From Acuticoccus sp. I52.16.1 (lineage in GTDB: Bacteria > Pseudomonadota > Alphaproteobacteria > Rhizobiales > Amorphaceae), in contig NZ_CP094828.1 in NCBI RefSeq assembly GCF_022865125.1, positions 4,705,219-4,769,218 of the forward strand: a DNA stretch of 64,000 nucleotides, read 5' to 3'. Positions 53,325 to 60,271 of this stretch are shown piece after piece (position 1 is the stretch's first letter; each line of letters begins with the position of its first letter). The translations under genes and the position numbers were made by a program. The notes beneath the pieces are model-generated. The model was not told the origin of the DNA, searched no databases, and saw only the letters and a list, made by a program, of their open reading frames with translations.

Positions 53325-54358
53325 CCTACCGTATCTTGGCGATGGACGGCGGCAATGCCGGGCGGGCCGGTGTGTTCTTGTCCGACATCGAGCGCCGCGC
53401 CGAAACCTTGGGCAAGACATTCCTCAAGGACGTCGACCTCTTCGCCGGCACGTCGTCGGGCGCGATGAACGCGATGCTGCTCGCCTGGTTCGAGGACCCC
53501 GTCGTCGCGCTGGAGGCGATCCTGCGGTTCGAGGACGAGGTGCGCAACCAGGGCCCGTCCGGGCCGATCGAGCTGGCGGGCATGCTGATGGGCACCTCCG
53601 CGGCGATGAACCAGAGCAAGATCAAGGCGTTCTGCGACGAGACCTTCGGCGAGGCGGCCCTGCTGTCGGACCTGAAGCGCCCGGTCCTGATCCCGGCCTT
53701 CCAGCTCGACGCGATCGACACGCACATCGAGATCACCCGTCCCGGAACCGAGGCGGTGCTGCCTCACCGCCGCTGGTCGACCCGTGTGTTCACCAACATG
53801 CCGGGCGACCCGGGCGCCAGCGAGCTGATCGTCGACGTCGCGCTGCGCACGATGGCGATGCCGATTCAGTACCCGATCCACCAGAGCGTGACGGGCATCG
53901 GGCCCGGCTATATCGACGGGGGCATCTTCGCCAACAACCCGGCGATGATGGCGCTCACCCACTCGCTGACGCAGCAGGACCTGGCCGACATCACCGTCCT
54001 GTCGCTGGGCGTGCCGCGCAACCTCTCGGGCGATCGCACGCACCTGGAGCCCGATCTGCGCGACGGCTCGGCCGATTGGGGCTACCGGCAGTGGATGCTG
54101 GATCCGATCAATCCGCTGATGCTGATGGATCTCTTCATCCAGGCCGGCGTCGACGCGGTGAACACGCAGGCCCGTCAGCTCCTCGGCGCGCGTTATGTGC
54201 GCATCGAGCCGAAGGTCTACGAGGGCGCCTTCTGGGACCGCACCGACGTCACCACCGAACTCGATACCAACTTCGACATTCTGACCTCGTTGTCCTGGAT
54301 CCGCACCACCGGGGCGCCGGAGGCGAGCGTCTCGACAGTGGGCGCGCCGGACGCCTGA
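53321..54358 (+). CDS. Patatin-like phospholipase/acyl hydrolase (copy 2, coupled to NRPS 2)
   Basis: A 345-aa patatin-fold acyl hydrolase. It begins MTYRILAMDGGNAGR, has the nucleophile elbow FAGTSSGAMN (residues about 43-52) and the Asp in YIDGGIFANNP. Its ATG overlaps the stop of NRPS2 (ATGA), so it is made with the assembly line and probably serves the same pathway. It is homologous over its length to the patatin at 10881, down to a shared LDPxxP segment near the C-terminus. It could hydrolyse or transfer acyl groups on the product, or remodel lipids for tolerance. No signal peptide, so cytosolic or membrane-bound. Confidence 0.9.
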   Translation: MTYRILAMDGGNAGRAGVFLSDIERRAETLGKTFLKDVDLFAGTSSGAMNAMLLAWFEDPVVALEAILRFEDEVRNQGPSGPIELAGMLMGTSAAMNQSKIKAFCDETFGEAALLSDLKRPVLIPAFQLDAIDTHIEITRPGTEAVLPHRRWSTRVFTNMPGDPGASELIVDVALRTMAMPIQYPIHQSVTGIGPGYIDGGIFANNPAMMALTHSLTQQDLADITVLSLGVPRNLSGDRTHLEPDLRDGSADWGYRQWMLDPINPLMLMDLFIQAGVDAVNTQARQLLGARYVRIEPKVYEGAFWDRTDVTTELDTNFDILTSLSWIRTTGAPEASVSTVGAPDA

Positions 54359-54395
54359 GGGCGGCGGCGTTGTCCGAGCCGGGAAGGGAGCGAGC

Positions 54396-55157
54396 ATGAG
54401 CGTCGCTGGCGGAGACGGGTTGCACTTCGTGGCCGAGGGGGAGGGGCCGGGGCTGCTCTTCATCCACGGCGCCGGCGGCAACGCGGCGGTGTGGTGGCAG
54501 CAGGCGGGGGCGTTCGCCCCCTCGCACCGGGTCGTCGCCTACGATCTCGCCGGGTTCGGCCGCTCGGGGCCGCTGCCGGTGGAGGCGGTGCCGCAGCGCC
54601 TCGCGGCCGACGCGGCGGCGGTCCTCGACCGGGCGGGCGTGGAGCGGGCGACGGTCGTTTGCCAATCGCTCGGCGGGTGGAGCGGCGTGCGCCTCGCGCT
54701 GGAGCGGCCGGAACGGGTGGAGCGGCTGGTGATGTGCGCCACGCCGGGCGGGGTCGTCCACATGCCGGCGGTTCAGTCCTACATCGAGAGCACGCGGCGG
54801 ATGGACGAGCGTGGACCGGTCTCGCTGGCACTGAGCGCCGCGTTCGCCGCCGCCATGCCCAGCAAAGCCAATCTCTACCAGTCCCTCTCGGCCGCCAACG
54901 CGCCGCTCGACCGGGCGGTGGTCGCCAAGCTCTTCTCGCCGGAGGTGATGCTGCCGCCCGAGCGCCTCGCCCAGATCGCCTGCCCGGTGCTCATCATCGC
55001 CGGCGAGGAGGACCCGATCTGGCCCCCCGCGGCGCTAGAGGGCATGGTCGCGCACTTCCCCTCGGCCAGGATGGAGGTCATCCCCGGGACCGGCCACTCG
55101 GCCTATTTCGAGGTGCCGGAGCGGTTCAACGCCGTCCTGCGGGCTTTCCTGGGCTGA
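54396..55157 (+). CDS. Alpha/beta hydrolase
   Basis: A 253-aa alpha/beta hydrolase of the general esterase/C-C hydrolase type. The oxyanion segment is FIHGAGGNAAVWW, the nucleophile elbow VCQSLGGWSG (Ser about 90; Cys replaces the usual first Gly), the Asp in IIAGEEDPIWPP and the His in PGTGHSAYFEVPERF. The ATG has GGGAG five bases ahead. It follows the coupled patatin gene by 37 bp and is the last gene of the large operon before flagellar genes resume. Substrate unknown; a tailoring or product-inactivating step is plausible by position only. Confidence 0.88.
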   Translation: MSVAGGDGLHFVAEGEGPGLLFIHGAGGNAAVWWQQAGAFAPSHRVVAYDLAGFGRSGPLPVEAVPQRLAADAAAVLDRAGVERATVVCQSLGGWSGVRLALERPERVERLVMCATPGGVVHMPAVQSYIESTRRMDERGPVSLALSAAFAAAMPSKANLYQSLSAANAPLDRAVVAKLFSPEVMLPPERLAQIACPVLIIAGEEDPIWPPAALEGMVAHFPSARMEVIPGTGHSAYFEVPERFNAVLRAFLG

Positions 55158-55322
55158 CGCCTGCCGGCCCGCCTCCCGGATCGCAGCCGCACCACGCTCG
55201 CGGCGACGGGAAGCGCGGCCCCCGGCCCGTCTCCAGCCTCACGCAACTGCGATCGGCGAGAGTTCCGCCGTGCCGTGCGCGAGAGGTGTGCGTCGTGGCG
55301 GCGCGCAACTGGAGGACGAGCG

Positions 55323-56108
55323 ATGTCCGTCGCACTGAGCTATCGGCTGATTTCCAACAACCTCGACCGCCAGCTCGAGATCACGGCGAAGCAGGGGTCG
55401 GTGAAGCTGGAGTCCGAGTACTACCTGGAGAACTACCAGTCGGTCGGCTCGATCGACGAGTTCCTGGAGAACACTCGCCTCTTCACGACCGCGATGAAGG
55501 CCTTCGGCCTGGAAGAGATGGCCTTCGCCAAGGGCTACATGCGCAAGATCCTCGAGGAGGGGATGAGCGATCCCCGCTCGCTCGGCAACCGCACCACCGA
55601 CCCGCGGATCCAGGAGTTCGCCCGCGCGTTCGACTTCGAGTCCTTCGGCGACCTGACGATGAAGCGCACGGCGACCGGGCAGGCGGTGGTCGACAAATTC
55701 GTGCGCCAGCAGCTGGAGGAGACCGCCGGCGTGCTCGACGGCGAGGGCGTGCGGCTGGCGCTCTACTTCGAGCGGATGGCCGGCGACATCAACTCCGCCT
55801 ACGACATCCTCGCCGACAAGGCGATGAGCAAGGTCGTGCGGACCGCGCTGGGCCTGCCGGCCGCGTTCTCCGGCGCCGACATCGACAAGCAGGCGGCCGT
55901 CATCAAGGAGCGCCTGGACGGCATCGACTTCACCGATCCCCAGGCGTTGCAGCAGTTCCTCACCCGCTTCACCGCCCTTTGGGACGCGACGGAGAACGTC
56001 GCCAGCGATCCCATCCTGACCCTCTTCGCCGGGGGCGGGTCGTCCATGCCGACGATCTCGCTGGACCTGGCCATGTCCCTCTCATCCCTACGACTTGGAG
56101 GTGCCTGA
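55323..56108 (+). CDS. DUF1217 flagellar-locus protein
   Basis: A 261-aa helical protein of the DUF1217 family, found in flagellar loci of Hyphomicrobiales directly upstream of flgF; the molecular role is not established. It begins MSVALSYRLISNNLDRQLEI and carries the repeated YxxEN/LENTR-like helical stretches typical of the family, with LAFTD-like IDFTDPQALQQFLTRF near the end. The ATG at 55323 has GGAGG seven bases upstream; an upstream in-frame extension lacks a site. flgF follows with no gap. It marks the right edge of the inserted biosynthetic genes. Confidence 0.88.
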   Translation: MSVALSYRLISNNLDRQLEITAKQGSVKLESEYYLENYQSVGSIDEFLENTRLFTTAMKAFGLEEMAFAKGYMRKILEEGMSDPRSLGNRTTDPRIQEFARAFDFESFGDLTMKRTATGQAVVDKFVRQQLEETAGVLDGEGVRLALYFERMAGDINSAYDILADKAMSKVVRTALGLPAAFSGADIDKQAAVIKERLDGIDFTDPQALQQFLTRFTALWDATENVASDPILTLFAGGGSSMPTISLDLAMSLSSLRLGGA

Positions 56109-56831
56109 GTGGCATCTGAACTTTATGTGTCGTTGTCCGGCCAGAAGGCCATGGAGACGCGACTTGCGACGGTGGCGAACAATGTCGCCAACATGCGGAC
56201 CGGAGGCTTCCGGGCCGAAACGGTCAACTTCGACACCGTCCTCAGCGACTATCGGGCCGACCGGGTGAACTTCGCTGCGGTCGGCGAGATGCACATCGAC
56301 CGCTCGGCCGGGCCGATCGAGCTGACCGGCAATCCGCTCGACGTGGCGATCTTCGGCGACGGTTGGTTCGGTGTCGAGACACCCTCCGGCGTCGCCTACA
56401 CCCGCGACGGCCGGTTCTCGATCAGCCCCGAAGGCGACTTGAGGACACTCACCGGTTACGGTGTGATGGACGAAGGCGGCGCGCCGATCCAGCTGGAGCC
56501 GGCCGGCGGCGAGGTGATCATCGGCGCCGACGGCACGATGACGCAGGGCGGGCGCCAGGTGGGTGTCCTCGGCCTCTTCACCATCGCCGCCGACGCCGAC
56601 CTGACCCGCTACGGCGACACCGCGGTGCTGACCGACGTGCAGGCCGAGCCCGTCGTCGACCGGCTGGCCAACGGCGTGCGGCAGGGGTACCGCGAGGGCT
56701 CCAACGTCAACGCCATCCAGGCCATCTCCGAGCTGATCGAGGTGCAGCGCGCGTTCGACCACTCGACCACCGCCGTCGCCGACCGCGAGGAGACCTTGCA
56801 GCGCGCCGTGCGCACGCTGGGCGCCGAGTAG
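56109..56831 (+). CDS. flgF: FlgF, flagellar basal-body rod protein
   Basis: FlgF is a proximal rod subunit. The 240-aa protein has the rod signature LATVANNVANMRTGGFRAE (residues about 20-38), the central FGDGWFGVETPSGVAYTRDG segment shared by FlgF/FlgG, and the C-terminal heptad end NVNAIQAISELIEVQRAFD. It starts with GTG immediately after the DUF1217 stop, with GGAGG seven bases ahead. In many related genomes fliI comes next; here an HdeD-like gene follows, so the flagellar locus is split or rearranged on this side as well. Confidence 0.95.
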   Translation: MASELYVSLSGQKAMETRLATVANNVANMRTGGFRAETVNFDTVLSDYRADRVNFAAVGEMHIDRSAGPIELTGNPLDVAIFGDGWFGVETPSGVAYTRDGRFSISPEGDLRTLTGYGVMDEGGAPIQLEPAGGEVIIGADGTMTQGGRQVGVLGLFTIAADADLTRYGDTAVLTDVQAEPVVDRLANGVRQGYREGSNVNAIQAISELIEVQRAFDHSTTAVADREETLQRAVRTLGAE

Positions 56832-56998
56832 CCGGCCCCGGTTCGTCGCCCGGCCGCCCCTCCAAATGCCCCCGCTCAAGTCCCGCCCGGCCGCGCCGCG
56901 CGGGGCCGAGCGGGCGAATGCCGCATAGCCGCGTGACGTTTCATGCACCGTTCCGCCGATTTCCGCTGGCGGGATCGGCCCACTTTGCCCATCATCTC

Positions 56999-57016
56999 GA
57001 TAACACTAAGGTTATC
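56999..57016. promoter_or_regulatory. GATAAC-N6-GTTATC dyad overlapping the hdeD leader
   Basis: A perfect inverted repeat with six-base arms ends three bases before the chosen ATG of the HdeD-like gene, in a locally AT-rich stretch. It could be an operator or a leader hairpin that hides the ribosome site (AAGG lies in the loop). If the downstream ATG at 57032 is the real start, it is a plain upstream operator-type site. Confidence 0.35.
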
Positions 57017-57019
57017 AAA

Positions 57020-57676
57020 ATGGGGCACTCCATGAGCAGCACCGACGTCGTCGCGCGAGATCCGCTCTACGGCAATCTCACACTCAATTGGAAATGGATG
57101 CTGGGGCTGGGCATCCTCATGGCGGTTCTGGGCATCGTCGGCCTGTTCATGACCTACGCGCTCACCATCGTGGGCGTGGTCTGGTTCGGCGTGCTGGCCA
57201 TCATCGGCGGCATCGCACAGGTGTTCGACGCGTTCAAATACAAGGGCTGGAAGAGCTTCGGCGCGCACCTGTTGCTGGGCCTGCTCTACCTCGTCGCCGG
57301 CGTGGTGCTGATCGCCATGCCGGTACAGTCGGCCTGGTGGCTGACGCTGCTGATCGGCGCCACCTTCATCGTGACGGGCGTGCTGCGCGTCATCATGGCC
57401 TTCCAGATCCGGGGCGGCGGCGCCGCGGTCGTCTGGCTCGGCCTGACGGGGGCGATCTCGGTCGTGCTCGGCATCATGATCTTCGGCCTGGTGGACTTCC
57501 CGGACGCCACGCAGCTCGCCACGCCCGAGGCCGCGGCCGCCTGGTTCCGCGACTGGGGCTGGATCATCGGCCTGTTCATTGCGCTGGAGTTCCTGACCCA
57601 GGGCGTCGCGCTCGCCGGCCTGGCGCTGACGGCGAAGAAGGTGAACGAACTCACCGGGCCGACCGCGGCCGCGTGA
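57020..57676 (+). CDS. HdeD-like (DUF308) membrane protein
   Basis: A 218-aa inner-membrane protein with about six hydrophobic helices (LGLGILMAVLGIVGLFM, IVGVVWFGVLAIIGG, LLLGLLYLVAGVVLIAM and others), the DUF308/HdeD pattern, where the E. coli member is linked to acid resistance. The function in this organism is unknown. Start choice is between ATG 57020 (AAGG in the dyad loop) and ATG 57032 (GGGG eight bases ahead); both are in frame. It stands alone, converging with the haloacid dehalogenase gene across a stem-loop. Confidence 0.88.
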   Translation: MGHSMSSTDVVARDPLYGNLTLNWKWMLGLGILMAVLGIVGLFMTYALTIVGVVWFGVLAIIGGIAQVFDAFKYKGWKSFGAHLLLGLLYLVAGVVLIAMPVQSAWWLTLLIGATFIVTGVLRVIMAFQIRGGGAAVVWLGLTGAISVVLGIMIFGLVDFPDATQLATPEAAAAWFRDWGWIIGLFIALEFLTQGVALAGLALTAKKVNELTGPTAAA

Positions 57677-57683
57677 ACCTTGC

Positions 57684-57714
57684 GAGCCGCCGGCCCGGAC
57701 GGGCGCGGCGGCTC
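57684..57714. terminator. Stem-loop between convergent hdeD-like and dehalogenase genes
   Basis: GAGCCGCC and GGCGGCTC form an 8-bp stem, with CCCG/CGGG able to pair inside the loop. It lies in the 43-bp gap between two convergent stops, the place for a two-way terminator, although no T tract is present. Confidence 0.5.
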
Positions 57715-57719
57715 CTCCG

Positions 57720-58376
57720 TCAGACGGTCGCCAGCCCCGTCAACGACGACAGCGTGACCGCGGGGGCCATGTCGGCATATTCGTCCGGCGCGCCGCCGCG
57801 GTTGATCCACACGGTGCGGAAACCGAACGCGGTGGCGCCGGCGATGTCCCAGCGGTTGGACGACTGGAACGACACCGCCTCGGGGAAGAGGCGAAAGCGG
57901 GTGGTCACCAGCTCGTAGACCGCGGGCAGGGGCTTGTAGACCTCCAGCGGGTCCACCGACAGGATATCGTCCAGCAGGCCGCCGATGCGCGCGCCTCTCA
58001 CCGCGAGCTCCAGCATCGCCTGATTGCCGTTGGAGAGGATCGCGGTCTTGGCGCCGGCCTCGCGCAGCTGGGTCAGCACGTCGATCACCTCCGGATAGGC
58101 GTCGAGCTCGCGGTAGGCGTCGAGCAGGGTCTCGCGCATGGTGCGCGGGGCACTGGGAACGCTGCGGAACGCGGTGTCGAGCGCGTCCTCGGTCAGCGCC
58201 CAGAAATCGCGGTAGCGGCCGGCGAGGCTGCGCACCCAGGAATATTCCAGCTGCTTCTGGCGCCAGATGGCCGAGAGCTGGTCCGCGTCCGGGCCGACGT
58301 CGTCCTTGTACCGGCGCACTGCCGCGTGAACGTCGAACAGCGTGCCGTACGCGTCGAAGACGTAGACCTGATGCAT
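57720..58376 (-). CDS. Haloacid dehalogenase type II (L-2-haloacid dehalogenase family)
   Basis: A 218-aa HAD-superfamily hydrolase that removes halogen from short 2-haloacids, or acts on a related small substrate. Motif 1 is VFDAYGTLFDVHAA with the Asp nucleophile, motif 2 ILSNGNQ, motif 3 Lys in EVYKPLPAVY, and the family signature SFQSSNRWDIAGATAFG follows. The ATG at 58376 has GGAGGA six bases upstream. It is divergent from the aminotransferase gene over a 142-bp gap that should hold both promoters. Confidence 0.92.
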   Translation of the reverse strand: MHQVYVFDAYGTLFDVHAAVRRYKDDVGPDADQLSAIWRQKQLEYSWVRSLAGRYRDFWALTEDALDTAFRSVPSAPRTMRETLLDAYRELDAYPEVIDVLTQLREAGAKTAILSNGNQAMLELAVRGARIGGLLDDILSVDPLEVYKPLPAVYELVTTRFRLFPEAVSFQSSNRWDIAGATAFGFRTVWINRGGAPDEYADMAPAVTLSSLTGLATV

Positions 58377-58518
58377 CCGCTTCCTCCCAACCCGGTCGTG
58401 CGGGTTCGGGCGGTCCACTCCGCCCACCCGTCCCGCCACTGTGTCACGCGCTCGCCCTGTCATCCATGCTTTCCATCGCGCAGACCAGCGCTTAAACCAG
58501 TGCCATTGGAGGGCTCAA

Positions 58519-59373
58519 ATGGCTGACTGGTCGCAGACTTGGACTTGGTTCGACGGTGGATGGCACGAGGGGAATCCCGGCATCCTCGGCCCGCGTTCGC
58601 ACGCGTTCTGGCTGGGATCGTCGGTATTCGACGGCGCGCGCGCGTTCGAGGGGGTCACGCCTGATCTCGATCTGCATCTGGAGCGCGTGAACGCCTCGGC
58701 GACGGCGCTGCTCTTGAAGCCGACCATGAGCGTGGGCGAGATGACGGAGCTGACGCTGGAGGGGGTGAAGAAGTTCCCGTCCGGCACGCCGCTCTATATC
58801 CGCCCGATGTATTGGGCCGAGCAGGGCGGCTCGTCGGCCGTGGCGCCGGATGCCGATTCGACGCGCTTCCTCCTGTGCCTCTACGAGGCGCCGATGCCGG
58901 AGGTGAAGAGCTACGCGATCACCGTCTCCCCCTTCCGCAGGCCGACGATCGAGACGATGCCGACCAACGCCAAGGCGGGCTGCCTCTATCCCAACAACGC
59001 CCGCGCCATCCTGCGTGCCAAGGAGAAGGGGTTCGACAATGCCCTCGTCCTCGACATGCTGGGCAACGTCGCCGAACTGGGCTCGTCCAACGTCTTCATG
59101 GTCAAGGACGGGACGGTGGTGACCCCGCGCGAGAACCGGACCTTCCTCGCCGGCATCACCCGCACCCGCACGATGGCGCTGCTGGAGGCCGCCGGGCACC
59201 GCGTGGAGGCGACGACCCTCTCCGTGGCCGACTTCATGGACGCGGACGAGATCTTCTCCACCGGCAACATGGGCAAGGTGCTGCCGGTGACGCGGATCGA
59301 GGACCGCGACCTGCAACCGGGTCCGGTGTTCGAGAAGGCGCGCCGCCTCTATTGGGACTACGCACACGCCTGA
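58519..59373 (+). CDS. ilvE: Branched-chain amino acid aminotransferase (class IV PLP)
   Basis: A 284-aa class IV aminotransferase that interconverts branched-chain amino acids and their 2-keto acids. Near the N-terminus is HAFWLGSSVFDGARAFEG, the PLP Lys is in TNAKAGCLYPNNARA (about residue 155), and the C-terminal part has LGSSNVFMVKDG and STGNMGKVLPVT. The ATG has GGAGGG five bases ahead. Branched-chain or D-amino-acid transaminase activity cannot be separated by eye. A keto-acid supply for NRPS2 is an idle but testable thought; nothing links them beyond being 5 kb apart. Confidence 0.88.
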   Translation: MADWSQTWTWFDGGWHEGNPGILGPRSHAFWLGSSVFDGARAFEGVTPDLDLHLERVNASATALLLKPTMSVGEMTELTLEGVKKFPSGTPLYIRPMYWAEQGGSSAVAPDADSTRFLLCLYEAPMPEVKSYAITVSPFRRPTIETMPTNAKAGCLYPNNARAILRAKEKGFDNALVLDMLGNVAELGSSNVFMVKDGTVVTPRENRTFLAGITRTRTMALLEAAGHRVEATTLSVADFMDADEIFSTGNMGKVLPVTRIEDRDLQPGPVFEKARRLYWDYAHA

Positions 59374-59535
59374 CACCACGACGAGGGGCGGAACCCCGCC
59401 ACGTTCGGCGCAAAAGCCCCTCGACACGCCCCGCCTGAGCGCCCAAAGAGGGCGGCGACCGCTTTGTCTAGCGAGTCGATCAATGCACATGGCGTTGAAT
59501 GACGGCGCGCTTGGACTAGGTGTCGCGTTAATGAC

Positions 59536-59562
59536 GGCGTGATGCCGACCCGGCGTCACGCC
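59536..59562. promoter_or_regulatory. Inverted repeat in the sodB leader
   Basis: GGCGTGATGCC and GGCGTCACGCC are near-perfect inverted arms (one G-T pair) separated by five bases, ending 28 bp before the sodB start. The rest of the 217-bp gap after the aminotransferase holds a GGGG-CCCC hairpin near 59385 and no gene. It may be an operator or mRNA leader structure; no Fur-like AT-rich box is seen. Confidence 0.35.
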
Positions 59563-59590
59563 ACGATCGCAACCAGCCGGAGGACGAACC

Positions 59591-60187
59591 TTGGCCTTCA
59601 CACTTCCCGAACTTCCCTACGCGTACGACGCTCTGGCGCCCTACATGTCTGCCGAGACGCTCGAGTTTCACCACGACAAGCACCACCAGGCGTATGTGAC
59701 CAACGGCTCCAAGCTGCTCGAGGGCTCCGGCCTCGAGAACGAGTCGCTGGAGGAGATCGTGAAGAAGAGCTTCGGCACCAACGCCGGTCTCTTCAATAAC
59801 GCCGGACAGCACTACAACCACATCCATTTCTGGAAGTGGATGACGCCGAACGGCGGCAAGGGCACGATGCCCTCCGAACTCGCCTCCAAGATCGACAGCG
59901 ACCTAGGCGGCTACGACAAGGCCCGCGCGGACTTCCTCGCCGCCGGTGCCGGCCAGTTCGGTTCGGGCTGGGCCTGGATCGCCGTGAAAGACGGCAAGCT
60001 CGAGATCATGAAGACGCCCAATGGCGAGAACCCGCTGGTCCACGGCGCGACGCCGATCCTGGGCGTCGACGTGTGGGAGCACTCCTACTACATCGACTAC
60101 CGCAACGCGCGGCCGAAGTACCTCGAGGCGTGGTTCGACAACCTCGTCAACTGGGAATATGCCACGGAGCTGATGGGCAAGGCGTAA
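59591..60187 (+). CDS. sodB: Superoxide dismutase, Fe/Mn type
   Basis: A 198-aa cytosolic superoxide dismutase. It has the N-terminal metal His in LEFHHDKHHQAYV, the second His in NAGQHYNHIHFWKWM, and the signature DVWEHSYYIDYRNARPKY with the last two metal ligands. AGAGQFGSGWAW (Gln rather than the Mn-type pattern) points to the iron form. Translation starts at TTG 59591 with GGAGG seven bases upstream; no in-frame ATG comes before the conserved FTLPELPYAYDAL. A strong terminator follows. Confidence 0.96.
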   Translation: MAFTLPELPYAYDALAPYMSAETLEFHHDKHHQAYVTNGSKLLEGSGLENESLEEIVKKSFGTNAGLFNNAGQHYNHIHFWKWMTPNGGKGTMPSELASKIDSDLGGYDKARADFLAAGAGQFGSGWAWIAVKDGKLEIMKTPNGENPLVHGATPILGVDVWEHSYYIDYRNARPKYLEAWFDNLVNWEYATELMGKA

Positions 60188-60207
60188 GCCTTACCGCCGG
60201 ACACGGA

Positions 60208-60240
60208 AACGGCCGGACCCGAGGGTCCGGCCGTTTTTTT
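60208..60240 (+). terminator. Rho-independent terminator after sodB
   Basis: A 12-bp perfect stem (AACGGCCGGACC / GGTCCGGCCGTT) with a four-base loop is followed by a run of seven T. It lies 20 bp after the sodB stop. The AA at the other foot gives little tail for the minus-strand gene that converges on it, so it mainly serves sodB. Confidence 0.92.
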
Positions 60241-60271
60241 ATGCGCCGCCACTGTCGGTCAGAGGATCCGG

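Noticed and set aside
59385-59440. GAGGGGC/GCCCCTC as a terminator for the aminotransferase gene
   Set aside because: The loop would be about 30 bases and no T run follows.
59511-59532. TTGGAC and GTTAAT as a sodB promoter
   Set aside because: Spacing is only 10 bases, too short for a sigma-70 promoter.
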